A stretch of DNA of 64,000 nucleotides, taken from positions 1 to 64,000 of the forward strand of contig PHAG01000014.1 in assembly GCA_002841625.1 (NCBI GenBank). The letters run 5' to 3'. Positions 26,302-33,730 of this stretch are shown piece by piece. A program made the position numbers and the translations under genes. Position 1 is the stretch's first letter; each line of letters begins with the position of its first letter. The notes beneath the pieces are model-generated. The model did no database searches, had not been told where the DNA came from, and worked only from the letters and a program-made list of their open reading frames with translations. The stretch comes from Firmicutes bacterium HGW-Firmicutes-1 (GTDB lineage Bacteria > Bacillota > Clostridia > Lachnospirales > Vallitaleaceae).

Positions 26302-27768
26302 ATGGGAAAGATTACTGGATTTAAAGAGTTTGATAGAAAGATTGGCAGCTATAAACCTGCTGATGAAAGAATAAATAATTATGAAGATATCTATATTCCC
26401 TTAACCCCTGAAGAAGTTCAGGTACAAAGCTCTAGGTGTATGGATTGTGGTGTTCCTTTTTGTAATTATAGTTGTCCCCTAGGAAATTTAATTCCTGATT
26501 TTAATGACTTAGTTTTTAACGGACATTGGAAAAAAGCATTGCAAATTCTACACGTTACAAATAATTTTCCTGAATTTACAGGCAAGATTTGTCCTGCTCC
26601 ATGTGAAAGTGGTTGTGTCCTAGGTATCATAAATCCCCCTGTGACAATTGAGCAAATCGAACTCGCAATTGCAGAAATGGGCTGGGAACATGGTTGGATT
26701 AAACCTCAACCTCCCGCAATCAAAACTGGTAAAAAAGTTGCTATAGTAGGTTCTGGACCAGCCGGACTTGCAGCTGCGCAACAGCTTGCACGTGTTGGTC
26801 ACCACGTTACTGTTTTCGAAAGAGCAGATGCTATAGGTGGTTGTATGCGATATGGAATACCTGATTACAAGTTACCAAAGAATTTTATCGATAGACGTAT
26901 TAAACAAATGAAGGCTGAAGGTGTCATTTTCATAACTTCTACAAATATTGGAATAGATATACCAGTTGCTGATTTACAGAAAGAATTTGATGTAATTTGC
27001 TTAACTGGTGGCTCAACAGAACCAAGAGACTTGACAATATCAGGTCGAGGACTTAGAGGAATTCATTTTGCCATGGATTTCTTACCACAATCAAATAAAC
27101 GTGTTGCATCCATAGAAATACCTTCTAATCAATCTATAGACGCAAATGGCAAAAAGGTGATTGTAATAGGTGGTGGCGATACTGGTTCCGATTGTGTTGG
27201 TACTTCACTACGTCAAGGAGCGATAGATGTCACTCAACTTGAGCTGCTCCCTATCCCACCAACAGAAAGAGACGCAACGCAACCATGGCCAGTATTTCCA
27301 AGACTTCATAAAGCATCTAGTTCTCATATTGAAGCAGAAGCCGTTCTAGGTAGAGATATTAGAAATTATTCTATTGGAACTAAATCCTTTGAAGGAAAGA
27401 ACGGAAGAGTTACTAAATTAAACTGCATCAAACTTGAATGGACAACACCTGAAGGCGGAGGATTTCCTCAGATGAAAGAAATCCCTGGTAGTGAGTTTTC
27501 TTTAGATGCAGATTTGGTACTATTTGCAATGGGCTTTCTGCATCCTGAGCATGAAGGTATGCTTAATTCTTTAGGCGTTGAATATGATCAACGAGGAAAT
27601 GTTAAAACTGATAGTCAATTTGCTACAAAGATTGATAATGTTTTTTGTGCAGGTGATATGAGACGTGGACAGTCATTGGTAGTTCATGCTATTGCTGAAG
27701 GCAGAAAACTTGCTCAGTCTGTTGATAAAAAGTTAATGGGTGAAACATCTTTAAAAAGTTCACTTTAA
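26302..27768 (+). CDS. gltD: Glutamate synthase, small (beta) subunit, NAD(P)H-dependent
   Basis: 488 residues. The N-terminal domain carries two [4Fe-4S] cysteine sets (CMDCGVPFCNYSCPLGN and GKICPAPCESGCVLG). An FAD motif GSGPAGLAAAQQLA follows, then a pyridine-nucleotide motif VIGGGDTGSDCVG, and near the end CAGDMRRGQSLVVHAI for FAD contact. It passes electrons from NAD(P)H to the large subunit. An AGGAGGTG ribosome site precedes the ATG, and the gene is 11 bases behind gltB. Confidence 0.97.
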   Translation: MGKITGFKEFDRKIGSYKPADERINNYEDIYIPLTPEEVQVQSSRCMDCGVPFCNYSCPLGNLIPDFNDLVFNGHWKKALQILHVTNNFPEFTGKICPAPCESGCVLGIINPPVTIEQIELAIAEMGWEHGWIKPQPPAIKTGKKVAIVGSGPAGLAAAQQLARVGHHVTVFERADAIGGCMRYGIPDYKLPKNFIDRRIKQMKAEGVIFITSTNIGIDIPVADLQKEFDVICLTGGSTEPRDLTISGRGLRGIHFAMDFLPQSNKRVASIEIPSNQSIDANGKKVIVIGGGDTGSDCVGTSLRQGAIDVTQLELLPIPPTERDATQPWPVFPRLHKASSSHIEAEAVLGRDIRNYSIGTKSFEGKNGRVTKLNCIKLEWTTPEGGGFPQMKEIPGSEFSLDADLVLFAMGFLHPEHEGMLNSLGVEYDQRGNVKTDSQFATKIDNVFCAGDMRRGQSLVVHAIAEGRKLAQSVDKKLMGETSLKSSL

Positions 27769-27867
27769 ATTTGAAATTGCCTAGCTGAAAATCGCTTAAT
27801 TTACCGCTTAAAACCTCTTTATCGCAAGTTTGGGGATAAATGTGTCCACATATGGTATTAATGAACT

Positions 27868-27918
27868 AAAAAAGGATGTCTTAAAGTAGATAAAATCTAT
27901 TTTGAAACATCCTTTTTG
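27868..27918. terminator. Bidirectional terminator between gltD and the nitroreductase gene
   Basis: AAAAAGGATGT (27869-27879) pairs with ACATCCTTTTT (27907-27917). The loop holds a smaller stem, TAGAT-AAA-ATCTA. A and T runs on both sides suit termination of the two convergent transcripts. Confidence 0.8.
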
Positions 27919-27942
27919 ATATTCAATTTGGTATTTGATGAT

Positions 27943-28737
27943 CTATTTAACATAACTAATTATATATTGAAGTTTAGAAGTTGATGGAATGTCTAAAAGT
28001 TGCCATCTTCCTTCAATGTTTTTTTGAGTACATAGTCTATCAAAATGCGAAAATCCGATTCCCATATCTACATATTTCATTTTTATCATATTTGTTGTTT
28101 CACAATAAAAGTGAAGCTTGTCCCCTTCTAGAACCGCTCTCCATGGTTGTCCATTCATTGCAGAAGGTGCCATTCTCATAGCTTCTAAGGGTTCGAAATA
28201 TTCACCTGCCGTCAGGGCATTTAGAGGAGCATATGGTTTGTTATCATAATAAATTTCTTCAAAGCGCATTCTATTGTGATAATTTGATCCCATAAGATTT
28301 TGTACAAAGCTCTTCTTCTCGCTTTTCTTTCCAATAGCTACAACTGCTGGTATAAATAGTTCGTTTGAAAGCTTATATAGTTTAAATAATGTTCTTCTAC
28401 TAAAAGAACCTCCAAGCCAACAGGTTTGCAAATCTTTCTCTGTTAAATCTAAAACCATTTTTTCAAGAACAAAACCATAATCAATCAAACTTTGATTGTC
28501 ATTTTCTATTCCAGCAAACATGTAATTTGGTTTGCCCGTAATAACGCCATATGTTCCTATCCTTTTGACTTTGTTTTTTTTCATAAATTTTTGATCAACT
28601 AGTTTAACTTCAAAGGTATGACCAAAAATCGCACTATTTTCAAGGTCGATTATATTTTTTACAAGCTCTTGTTCATGTTGATCAAGTTCTTCATCTAGAT
28701 AATTTCGTGTCGAAATACGTTTAATGATAGTTTCCAT
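27943..28737 (-). CDS. Nitroreductase-family flavoprotein (TM1586-like, double-length)
   Basis: 264 residues. The N-terminal STRNYLDEEL matches the FMN-phosphate contact of nitroreductases (SxRxf). The middle has LDLTEKDLQTCWLGGSF, and a second-half motif is MRMAPSAMNGQPWRAV. The two-lobed arrangement fits the family in which a nitroreductase domain is duplicated in one chain. Substrate unknown; no partner gene adjoins. The ATG has GAAAGGAGCGATAT upstream. It converges with gltD across a shared terminator. Confidence 0.83.
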   Translation of the reverse strand: METIIKRISTRNYLDEELDQHEQELVKNIIDLENSAIFGHTFEVKLVDQKFMKKNKVKRIGTYGVITGKPNYMFAGIENDNQSLIDYGFVLEKMVLDLTEKDLQTCWLGGSFSRRTLFKLYKLSNELFIPAVVAIGKKSEKKSFVQNLMGSNYHNRMRFEEIYYDNKPYAPLNALTAGEYFEPLEAMRMAPSAMNGQPWRAVLEGDKLHFYCETTNMIKMKYVDMGIGFSHFDRLCTQKNIEGRWQLLDIPSTSKLQYIISYVK

Positions 28738-28898
28738 ATATATCGCTCCTTTCTTATTGCTATCAACATTGTGATAAGAAAATTACTTCTTCATCATAAT
28801 TATAGATGATAAAAATGGTATTATTAGAGTATATACGTTTTTCTTTTTTGAGTCAATCAAATTTAGAAAAATGTCAAAAAACCGAATTCTCTTACCAC

Positions 28899-29052
28899 AA
28901 GAAAATCGGCTACGCTGAGTTAAAATTCTCGTTACCTTCTGCCGCTTTTCCAATTGCTTATGCAGAACTTTCCTTATCAACAAGAAAATCGGCTACGCCG
29001 AGTTATAATTCTCGTTACCTTCCTGCCGCTTTTCCAATTATTGAACTTTCCT
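28899..29052. repeat. Two tandem copies of the AGAAAATCGGC palindromic repeat
   Basis: Copies at about 28899-28974 and 28982-29052, offset by about 83 bases. Each starts AAGAAAATCGGCTACGC, has GAGTT(A/T)(T/A)AATTCTCGTTACCTT in the middle, and ends TGCCGCTTTTCCAATT and GAACTTTCCT. The ends pair (AGAAAATCGGC with GCCGCTTTTCC, one mismatch). They fill most of the 373-base gap between the nitroreductase gene and the Tic20-like gene; nothing else is visible there. Confidence 0.85.
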
Positions 29053-29065
29053 AGCAAAAAATAAT

Positions 29066-29089
29066 AGAGCTACCACAATTGATAGCTCA
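29066..29089 (-). terminator. Terminator of the Tic20-like membrane protein gene
   Basis: GAGCTA (29067-29072) and TAGCTC (29083-29088) form the stem. On the minus strand it is followed by TATTATTTTTTG. Confidence 0.6.
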
Positions 29090-29110
29090 TTAAATAGTTG
29101 TTATCGTTTT

Positions 29111-29464
29111 CTACTGTTTATTAACTTGTTCCATTGAAAATTTACCTACTAATGGAATTTCAAACCATTCACCTTGGTATGCTTTAATTAATACAATAAT
29201 CCATAACACAAATGCGCCTAGATTTACGAAAAACAATACAATCCACCCAAGTATTGGAATAAATCCTAAAACAATGTTTAAAACAATTATGACTACTGAT
29301 AATGCAATTGCTTGGATCGCATGAAATTTGACGAATTTACTATCTTTTTCCAATACCAAAATAACAATTGATGAAATTGGGCTAAATATAATTGCTAGTA
29401 ATGCAGCTACATTTTCTCCCATTCCTAGTGAAGATTGACCAATTGGATCTAATTTGTTTGCCAT
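29111..29464 (-). CDS. Tic20-like/DUF4870-type small membrane protein
   Basis: 117 residues. Three or four hydrophobic segments are visible: VAALLAIIFSPISSIVILVL, AIALSVVIIVLNIVLGFIPIL and GWIVLFFVNLGAFVLWIIVLIKAYQGE. The KFVKFHAIQAIAL motif after the first helix and the closing YQGEWFEIPLVG are typical of the family. Function unknown; members are small integral membrane proteins. It stands alone with its own terminator. Confidence 0.8.
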   Translation of the reverse strand: MANKLDPIGQSSLGMGENVAALLAIIFSPISSIVILVLEKDSKFVKFHAIQAIALSVVIIVLNIVLGFIPILGWIVLFFVNLGAFVLWIIVLIKAYQGEWFEIPLVGKFSMEQVNKQ

Positions 29465-29782
29465 AATAAATCTCCTTTTCCTTTTTTAATATATACTCTC
29501 AGTTACTGTTCATATTATTTTAACATATTATTCATAAATATTAAAGAGGTAGTTCAATTTTTTATTCAAAGACCATGATAACTTTTTATCAATTTAATTT
29601 AAATTTCTTTTGAATTTTCCCTCAAAATTTGGTACAATAGTAATGCATGTAATTTGACAGGTAAAAATCTGTTTTCCAAAGTAATCACTATGTTTTTACA
29701 ATCAAACATTAATTTACAATGGATACTGGTTTTACTAATACATAATGTATTGCAAACTTTAATTTATGGAAGGAGATCCAAA
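29465..29782. other. Divergent intergenic region with a 140-base leader for the scaffold/GGGtGRT unit
   Basis: 318 bases with no credible gene. The promoter at 29610-29638 leaves an unusually long 5' leader of about 140 bases before ATG 29783. I see no strong hairpin or named riboswitch in it. Confidence 0.45.
29610..29638 (+). promoter_or_regulatory. Promoter of the scaffold/GGGtGRT operon
   Basis: TTGAAT (29610-29615), 17 bases, TACAAT (29633-29638). Confidence 0.55.
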
Positions 29783-30475
29783 ATGATTTATTCACATGAA
29801 GTTCAAAATATGTGTGTTGTCGCTAAAGGCGCAAAACACGGCCCTGCTCCAATTCCAGAAGAGGGAAAATGGGTTAAAGCATACGAGATCAAAGATATTG
29901 CTGGTTTAACACATGGTATAGGCTGGTGTGCTCCTCAACAAGGTGCTTGTAAATTAACTTTAAACGTTAAGGACGGCATTATAGAGGAAGCTCTTATTGA
30001 AACAATTGGTTGCTCAGGTATGACGCATTCTGCTGCTATGGCATCCGAATTACTACCAGGTAAAACTTTATTAGAAGCATTAAACACAGATTTAGTTTGT
30101 GATGCAATTAACACATCTATGAGAGAATTATTTTTACAAATCGTATATGGTAGAACACAAACTGCTTTCTCCGAAGGTGGTCTTCCAATAGGTGCTGGCC
30201 TTGAAGATTTAGGAAAAGGTTTAAGAAGTCAAGTTGGAACAATGTATGGTACAAAAGCAAAAGGAACTCGTTACTTAGAAATGGCTGAAGGTTATGTTCT
30301 TAGCATGGGATTAGACGAAAATGACGAAGTTATTGGATATAAATTCGTTCACCTTGGCAAAATGATGGATATGGTTAAGGCAGGAAAAACTGCTGATGAA
30401 GCATTACTAAAAGCAACTAGCCAATACGGTAGATATGATGATGCTGCTAAATACATAGATCCACGACATGAATAA
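29783..30475 (+). CDS. NifU/SufU-like iron-sulfur scaffold-type protein, partner of GGGtGRT
   Basis: 230 residues from ATG 29783, chosen for GGAAGGAGATC 7 bases upstream; the frame extends 43 codons further upstream, but those residues are unlike the family. The NifU_N-like part includes HGIGWCAPQQGACKL and ETIGCSGMTHSAAMASELL, giving cysteines in WCAP, GAC and IGCSG that could hold a cluster. The second half (YLEMAEGYVLSMGLDENDEVIGYKF) is not in classical SufU. The gene is followed after 27 bases by the GGGtGRT gene. A role in iron-sulfur metabolism is inferred from family resemblance; no isc/suf genes are near. Confidence 0.8.
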   Translation: MIYSHEVQNMCVVAKGAKHGPAPIPEEGKWVKAYEIKDIAGLTHGIGWCAPQQGACKLTLNVKDGIIEEALIETIGCSGMTHSAAMASELLPGKTLLEALNTDLVCDAINTSMRELFLQIVYGRTQTAFSEGGLPIGAGLEDLGKGLRSQVGTMYGTKAKGTRYLEMAEGYVLSMGLDENDEVIGYKFVHLGKMMDMVKAGKTADEALLKATSQYGRYDDAAKYIDPRHE

Positions 30476-30502
30476 CAATTAAAAAATAAGGAGGACGAAA
30501 AA

Positions 30503-31504
30503 ATGGCATTATTTGAAAGTTATGAAAGAAGAATAGATAAAATCATTCCTGTTTTAGAAAGCTATGGCATTAAAAGTCTTGAAGATGCTGAAGCTATCTG
30601 TAAAGACAAAGGTATAGATGTACATGCACTTGTAAAATCTATCCAACCAATTTGTTTTGAAAACGCTCTTTGGGCGTACACAGTTGGTGCAGCTATTGCA
30701 ATTAAGAAAGGCTGTACAAAAGCAGCTGACGCTGCAGTAGCACTTGGAGAAGGTCTTCAAGCTTTCTGTATTCCTGGTTCTGTTGCAGATCAAAGATTAG
30801 TAGGTATCGGTCATGGTAATCTTGCTGCTATGCTACTTAGAGAAGAAACAAATTGTTTTGCATTTTTAGCAGGTCATGAATCTTTTGCAGCTGCTGAAGG
30901 CGCAATTGGAATTGCTAGATCAGCTAATAGAGTAAGAAAAGCACCCCTTCGCGTTATCTTAAACGGTCTTGGCAAGGATGCTGCTTACATCATCTCTAGA
31001 ATCAACGGTTTTACATTCGTTGAAACTGAGTTTGATTACTTTACAAGCGAATTGAAAATTGTTAAAGAAATTCCTTTCTCAAAAGGTGAAAAAGCTGCTG
31101 TTAGATGTTATGGTTCAGACGATGTTCGTGAGGGTGTAGCGATCATGCATAATGAAAAGGTAGATGTTTCTATTACAGGAAACTCCACTAACCCTACTCG
31201 TTTCCAACATCCAGTTGCTGGTACATACAAAAAAGAATGTCTAGAACAAGGTAAGAAATTCTTCTCAGTTGCATCAGGTGGTGGTACTGGAAGAACACTT
31301 CACCCAGATAATATGGGTGCTGGCCCTGCTTCTTATGGTATGACAGATACAATGGGAAGAATGCATTCAGATGCTCAATTTGCTGGTTCTTCATCAGTAC
31401 CTGCTCATGTGGAAATGATGGGATTAATCGGTATGGGTAACAACCCTATGGTTGGTGCTTCAGTAGCTGTAGCTGTTGCAATTGAAGAAGCCTTCAATAA
31501 ATAA
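30503..31504 (+). CDS. GGGtGRT family protein
   Basis: 333 residues. The name-giving motif is clear: SVASGGGTGRTLHPDNMG. Other conserved runs are IPGSVADQRLVGIGHGNLAA, AGHESFAAAEGAIG and the Gly/Ala-rich end GMGNNPMVGASVAVAVAI. No membrane helix or signal peptide. The biochemical role of the family is not established. The constant neighbour here is a NifU-like protein, and both carry AGGAGG sites. The protein ends just before a palindromic repeat and a strong terminator. Confidence 0.9.
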   Translation: MALFESYERRIDKIIPVLESYGIKSLEDAEAICKDKGIDVHALVKSIQPICFENALWAYTVGAAIAIKKGCTKAADAAVALGEGLQAFCIPGSVADQRLVGIGHGNLAAMLLREETNCFAFLAGHESFAAAEGAIGIARSANRVRKAPLRVILNGLGKDAAYIISRINGFTFVETEFDYFTSELKIVKEIPFSKGEKAAVRCYGSDDVREGVAIMHNEKVDVSITGNSTNPTRFQHPVAGTYKKECLEQGKKFFSVASGGGTGRTLHPDNMGAGPASYGMTDTMGRMHSDAQFAGSSSVPAHVEMMGLIGMGNNPMVGASVAVAVAIEEAFNK

Positions 31505-31515
31505 ATTTTACATTC

Positions 31516-31593
31516 AAGAAAATCGGCTGCGACGAGTTAAAATTCTCGTTACCTTCCTGCCGCTTTTCCAATTGCTTATGAAAACTTTCCTAG
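31516..31593. repeat. AGAAAATCGGC palindromic repeat
   Basis: AAGAAAATCGGCTGCGACG ... CGAGTTAAAATTCTCG ... CTGCCGCTTTTCCAATTGC, then ACTTTCCTAG. It is nearly identical to the tandem pair at 28899-29052 and starts 12 bases after the GGGtGRT stop codon. Confidence 0.85.
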
Positions 31594-31600
31594 TAAACAT

Positions 31601-31634
31601 AAAAGGCGTTCAATTAAATTGAACGCCTTTTTTA
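31601..31634. terminator. Bidirectional terminator between the GGGtGRT gene and menA
   Basis: AAAAGGCGTTCAATT (31601-31615) pairs with AATTGAACGCCTTTT (31617-31631), one base apart, with further T residues to the right. Confidence 0.88.
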
Positions 31635-31669
31635 TTGTCTATCATCTTTCAAAATCATTGGAATAGCAG

Positions 31670-32626
31670 TTAAACAAACTTTTTCAACAATACTCCAACC
31701 AAAACTGTAATTAGAAGTGCACCATTAATCAATATAAAATTCATTATAGCCAGTGAGAAGGTATCTTTCTTCGTCTGCTGTTTTCGAAATATTCCGATGT
31801 TCTTTTGAACTATAATTGATGTTAATAATACAAATAACGTTACCAATGGTGTTATCTTAAGAATAACCATTAAAATAATTGCAACATAACTTAAATAGTA
31901 TAATGATGCAAATAACTTGATAGCCATCTCTTTACCAATGTAAATCGGCAAGGTATATCTTCTGTTAAGCAAATCTTCCTCTATATCACAAATGTTATTT
32001 GCTAACATAATATTTGCAATCGTTAAAGTGGCCGGAATTGAATATAAAAACACTGATAAAATTTCCGCCATATTTAGCTCAAGCTGAAATATAGCATCTG
32101 ATAACTGAAAAAAAACCCAACTATGTTCAAAGGTATGTATGTAAATACCAACAAATATAATTCCAAAGCCTTGGAAAAGCCCAGAAACCAATTCTCCAAA
32201 AGGCGTTCTAGATATGGAAACAAGACCAAAGGTATACAATACCCCTATTCCAAAAGCAATCATACCAATGAACAAAACAATGATATCAGTCTTTAGAAAC
32301 AATAATATACCAAAGGTTCCACTGATAGCACTTAGTAGGAACAATGTTGCTATAACAGAACTTTCCTTTAAACCATATTTTACAATAGCATTATGCTCTT
32401 CATAGCCAAAACCTGATTTGGTTTTTGCCTTTTTAAAATCGAGATAATTATTTAAACCAGTTGTAACCATATCCATTGCAATTAGAGAAACAAACATAAG
32501 CAAGAAATTGATTGGCTTAAAATCATCTCCCCTATACAGAACAAATACTGTTGCTACCAATAAAGTTGTAAAGCAAGTAACTTTGGTTGGTAGTTCAATT
32601 AGCTTTAAAAAACTTCTAACATTCAT
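31670..32626 (-). CDS. menA: UbiA-family prenyltransferase, probably 1,4-dihydroxy-2-naphthoate polyprenyltransferase
   Basis: 318 residues, about eight to nine membrane helices. The first aspartate-rich prenyl-diphosphate motif is NNYLDFKKAKT (59-69); the second is NNICDIEEDLLNRRYTLP. Both fit MenA rather than UbiA, with an N-terminal SFLKLIELPTKVTCF. It joins a polyprenyl tail to a naphthoate ring in menaquinone synthesis. It lies 21 bases behind a polyprenyl diphosphate synthase gene that would supply the tail, and near an NDH-2 gene that would use the quinone. Other men genes are not in the window. Confidence 0.87.
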   Translation of the reverse strand: MNVRSFLKLIELPTKVTCFTTLLVATVFVLYRGDDFKPINFLLMFVSLIAMDMVTTGLNNYLDFKKAKTKSGFGYEEHNAIVKYGLKESSVIATLFLLSAISGTFGILLFLKTDIIVLFIGMIAFGIGVLYTFGLVSISRTPFGELVSGLFQGFGIIFVGIYIHTFEHSWVFFQLSDAIFQLELNMAEILSVFLYSIPATLTIANIMLANNICDIEEDLLNRRYTLPIYIGKEMAIKLFASLYYLSYVAIILMVILKITPLVTLFVLLTSIIVQKNIGIFRKQQTKKDTFSLAIMNFILINGALLITVLVGVLLKKFV

Positions 32627-32647
32627 TTAAACTCTCTCCATTTAACC

Positions 32648-33607
32648 CTAGTATTTTCTCTTTAAAAGCTTATCTGTTATATCTTTAAGTACTGTCTTAC
32701 TCTCGCCTTCTGGTAAGTGCGTAATGATATCGAAGGCCTTATTAACATATGTTTGGGCCAAATCCATGGAATAGGAAATGCCTCCATTGGCATTCACCAT
32801 GTTTACAATCAGCGCATATTCTTCCTTCGTAAGATCTTCCTTATCCAGCAAATTCTTTAGCTCTGAATTTTTATCATTGTTTAATGCGTATATTAAAGGT
32901 AATGTATAATAACCTTGTTGAATGTCTTTATTGTTCTCTTTTCCCAAGGATAATTGATCTGATGAATAATCTAATATATCATCCATTATTTGAAATGCCA
33001 TCCCTATATATTTCCCCAATCTACCCAAATCCTGACAAAGCTTCAATTCACAATTACCAACCTTTGCACCCATGTAAAAGCTTAAAGCAAATAATGCTGC
33101 AGTCTTTCCAGAAATTACTTTAAGATAATTCCTAACACTAAGGTTATTGTTTCTTTTATTGAAATTTTGTTGCACCTCAGCTAGACAAATAGCATTGATT
33201 ACCCTTGCAATATGTTGAAGGTCTTCTTGTTCATAATCGCTTGAAAGCATTAAGAAGCATTGGCATAAGTAATAGTCCCCAATAAAAACAGCTGCATTTT
33301 TACCCTTTTCTGCTTGAATAGAAGGTTGTCCTCTTCTCATATCTGCATCATCAATAATATCATCATGAATTAATGTTGCCATATGAAGTATTTCTATAAT
33401 CATGGCAAACTTTTTTAGTCTACTGGCATCATAATGTCCAAACTTGCCTGCTAGCAAAACAAAGGCAGGTCTTAACATTTTACCTGAAGAATAAATCATA
33501 GGTTCCATGACTTCTCCTAAATACTTACTCTTTGTACTTTTAATAATCATATTTCTTACTTCATTAAGTTCTTCGTTTATATTCTCGTATTCTTGCCAAA
33601 AAGACAT
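32648..33607 (-). CDS. Polyprenyl diphosphate synthase (heptaprenyl/octaprenyl type)
   Basis: 319 residues. First aspartate-rich motif LIHDDIIDDADMRRG (80-94), second FQIMDDILDYSSD, and KxLRP as GKMLRPAF. The chain elongates isoprenoid diphosphates to the quinone side chain; residues flanking the first motif (EILHMATL) are small to medium, as in long-chain enzymes. The operon with menA indicates a menaquinone tail. Whether it needs a small partner subunit, as Bacillus HepT does, cannot be seen. It could be named hepT or ispB. Confidence 0.88.
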   Translation of the reverse strand: MSFWQEYENINEELNEVRNMIIKSTKSKYLGEVMEPMIYSSGKMLRPAFVLLAGKFGHYDASRLKKFAMIIEILHMATLIHDDIIDDADMRRGQPSIQAEKGKNAAVFIGDYYLCQCFLMLSSDYEQEDLQHIARVINAICLAEVQQNFNKRNNNLSVRNYLKVISGKTAALFALSFYMGAKVGNCELKLCQDLGRLGKYIGMAFQIMDDILDYSSDQLSLGKENNKDIQQGYYTLPLIYALNNDKNSELKNLLDKEDLTKEEYALIVNMVNANGGISYSMDLAQTYVNKAFDIITHLPEGESKTVLKDITDKLLKRKY

Positions 33608-33681
33608 AAATTAATCACCCTTATCTAATTTTTAGATTTACTTACGACTCCTAATGCATATCGATATTATCGACAATAAAA

Positions 33682-33714
33682 TTTAGTTCTTGCTGTTAAA
33701 CAACAAGAACTAAA
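33682..33714 (-). terminator. Terminator after the NDH-2/DoxX gene
   Basis: TTTAGTTCTTG (33682-33692) pairs with CAAGAACTAAA (33704-33714). On the minus strand ATTTTATTG follows. It separates the NDH-2 gene from the downstream quinone genes, so they may be transcribed separately or by read-through. Confidence 0.7.
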
Positions 33715-33730
33715 CAATTATAACTGATTA

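Noticed and set aside
28783-29054. Short frames on both strands in the tandem AGAAAATCGGC repeats
   Set aside because: They are made of repeat sequence, lack ribosome sites and resemble no protein.
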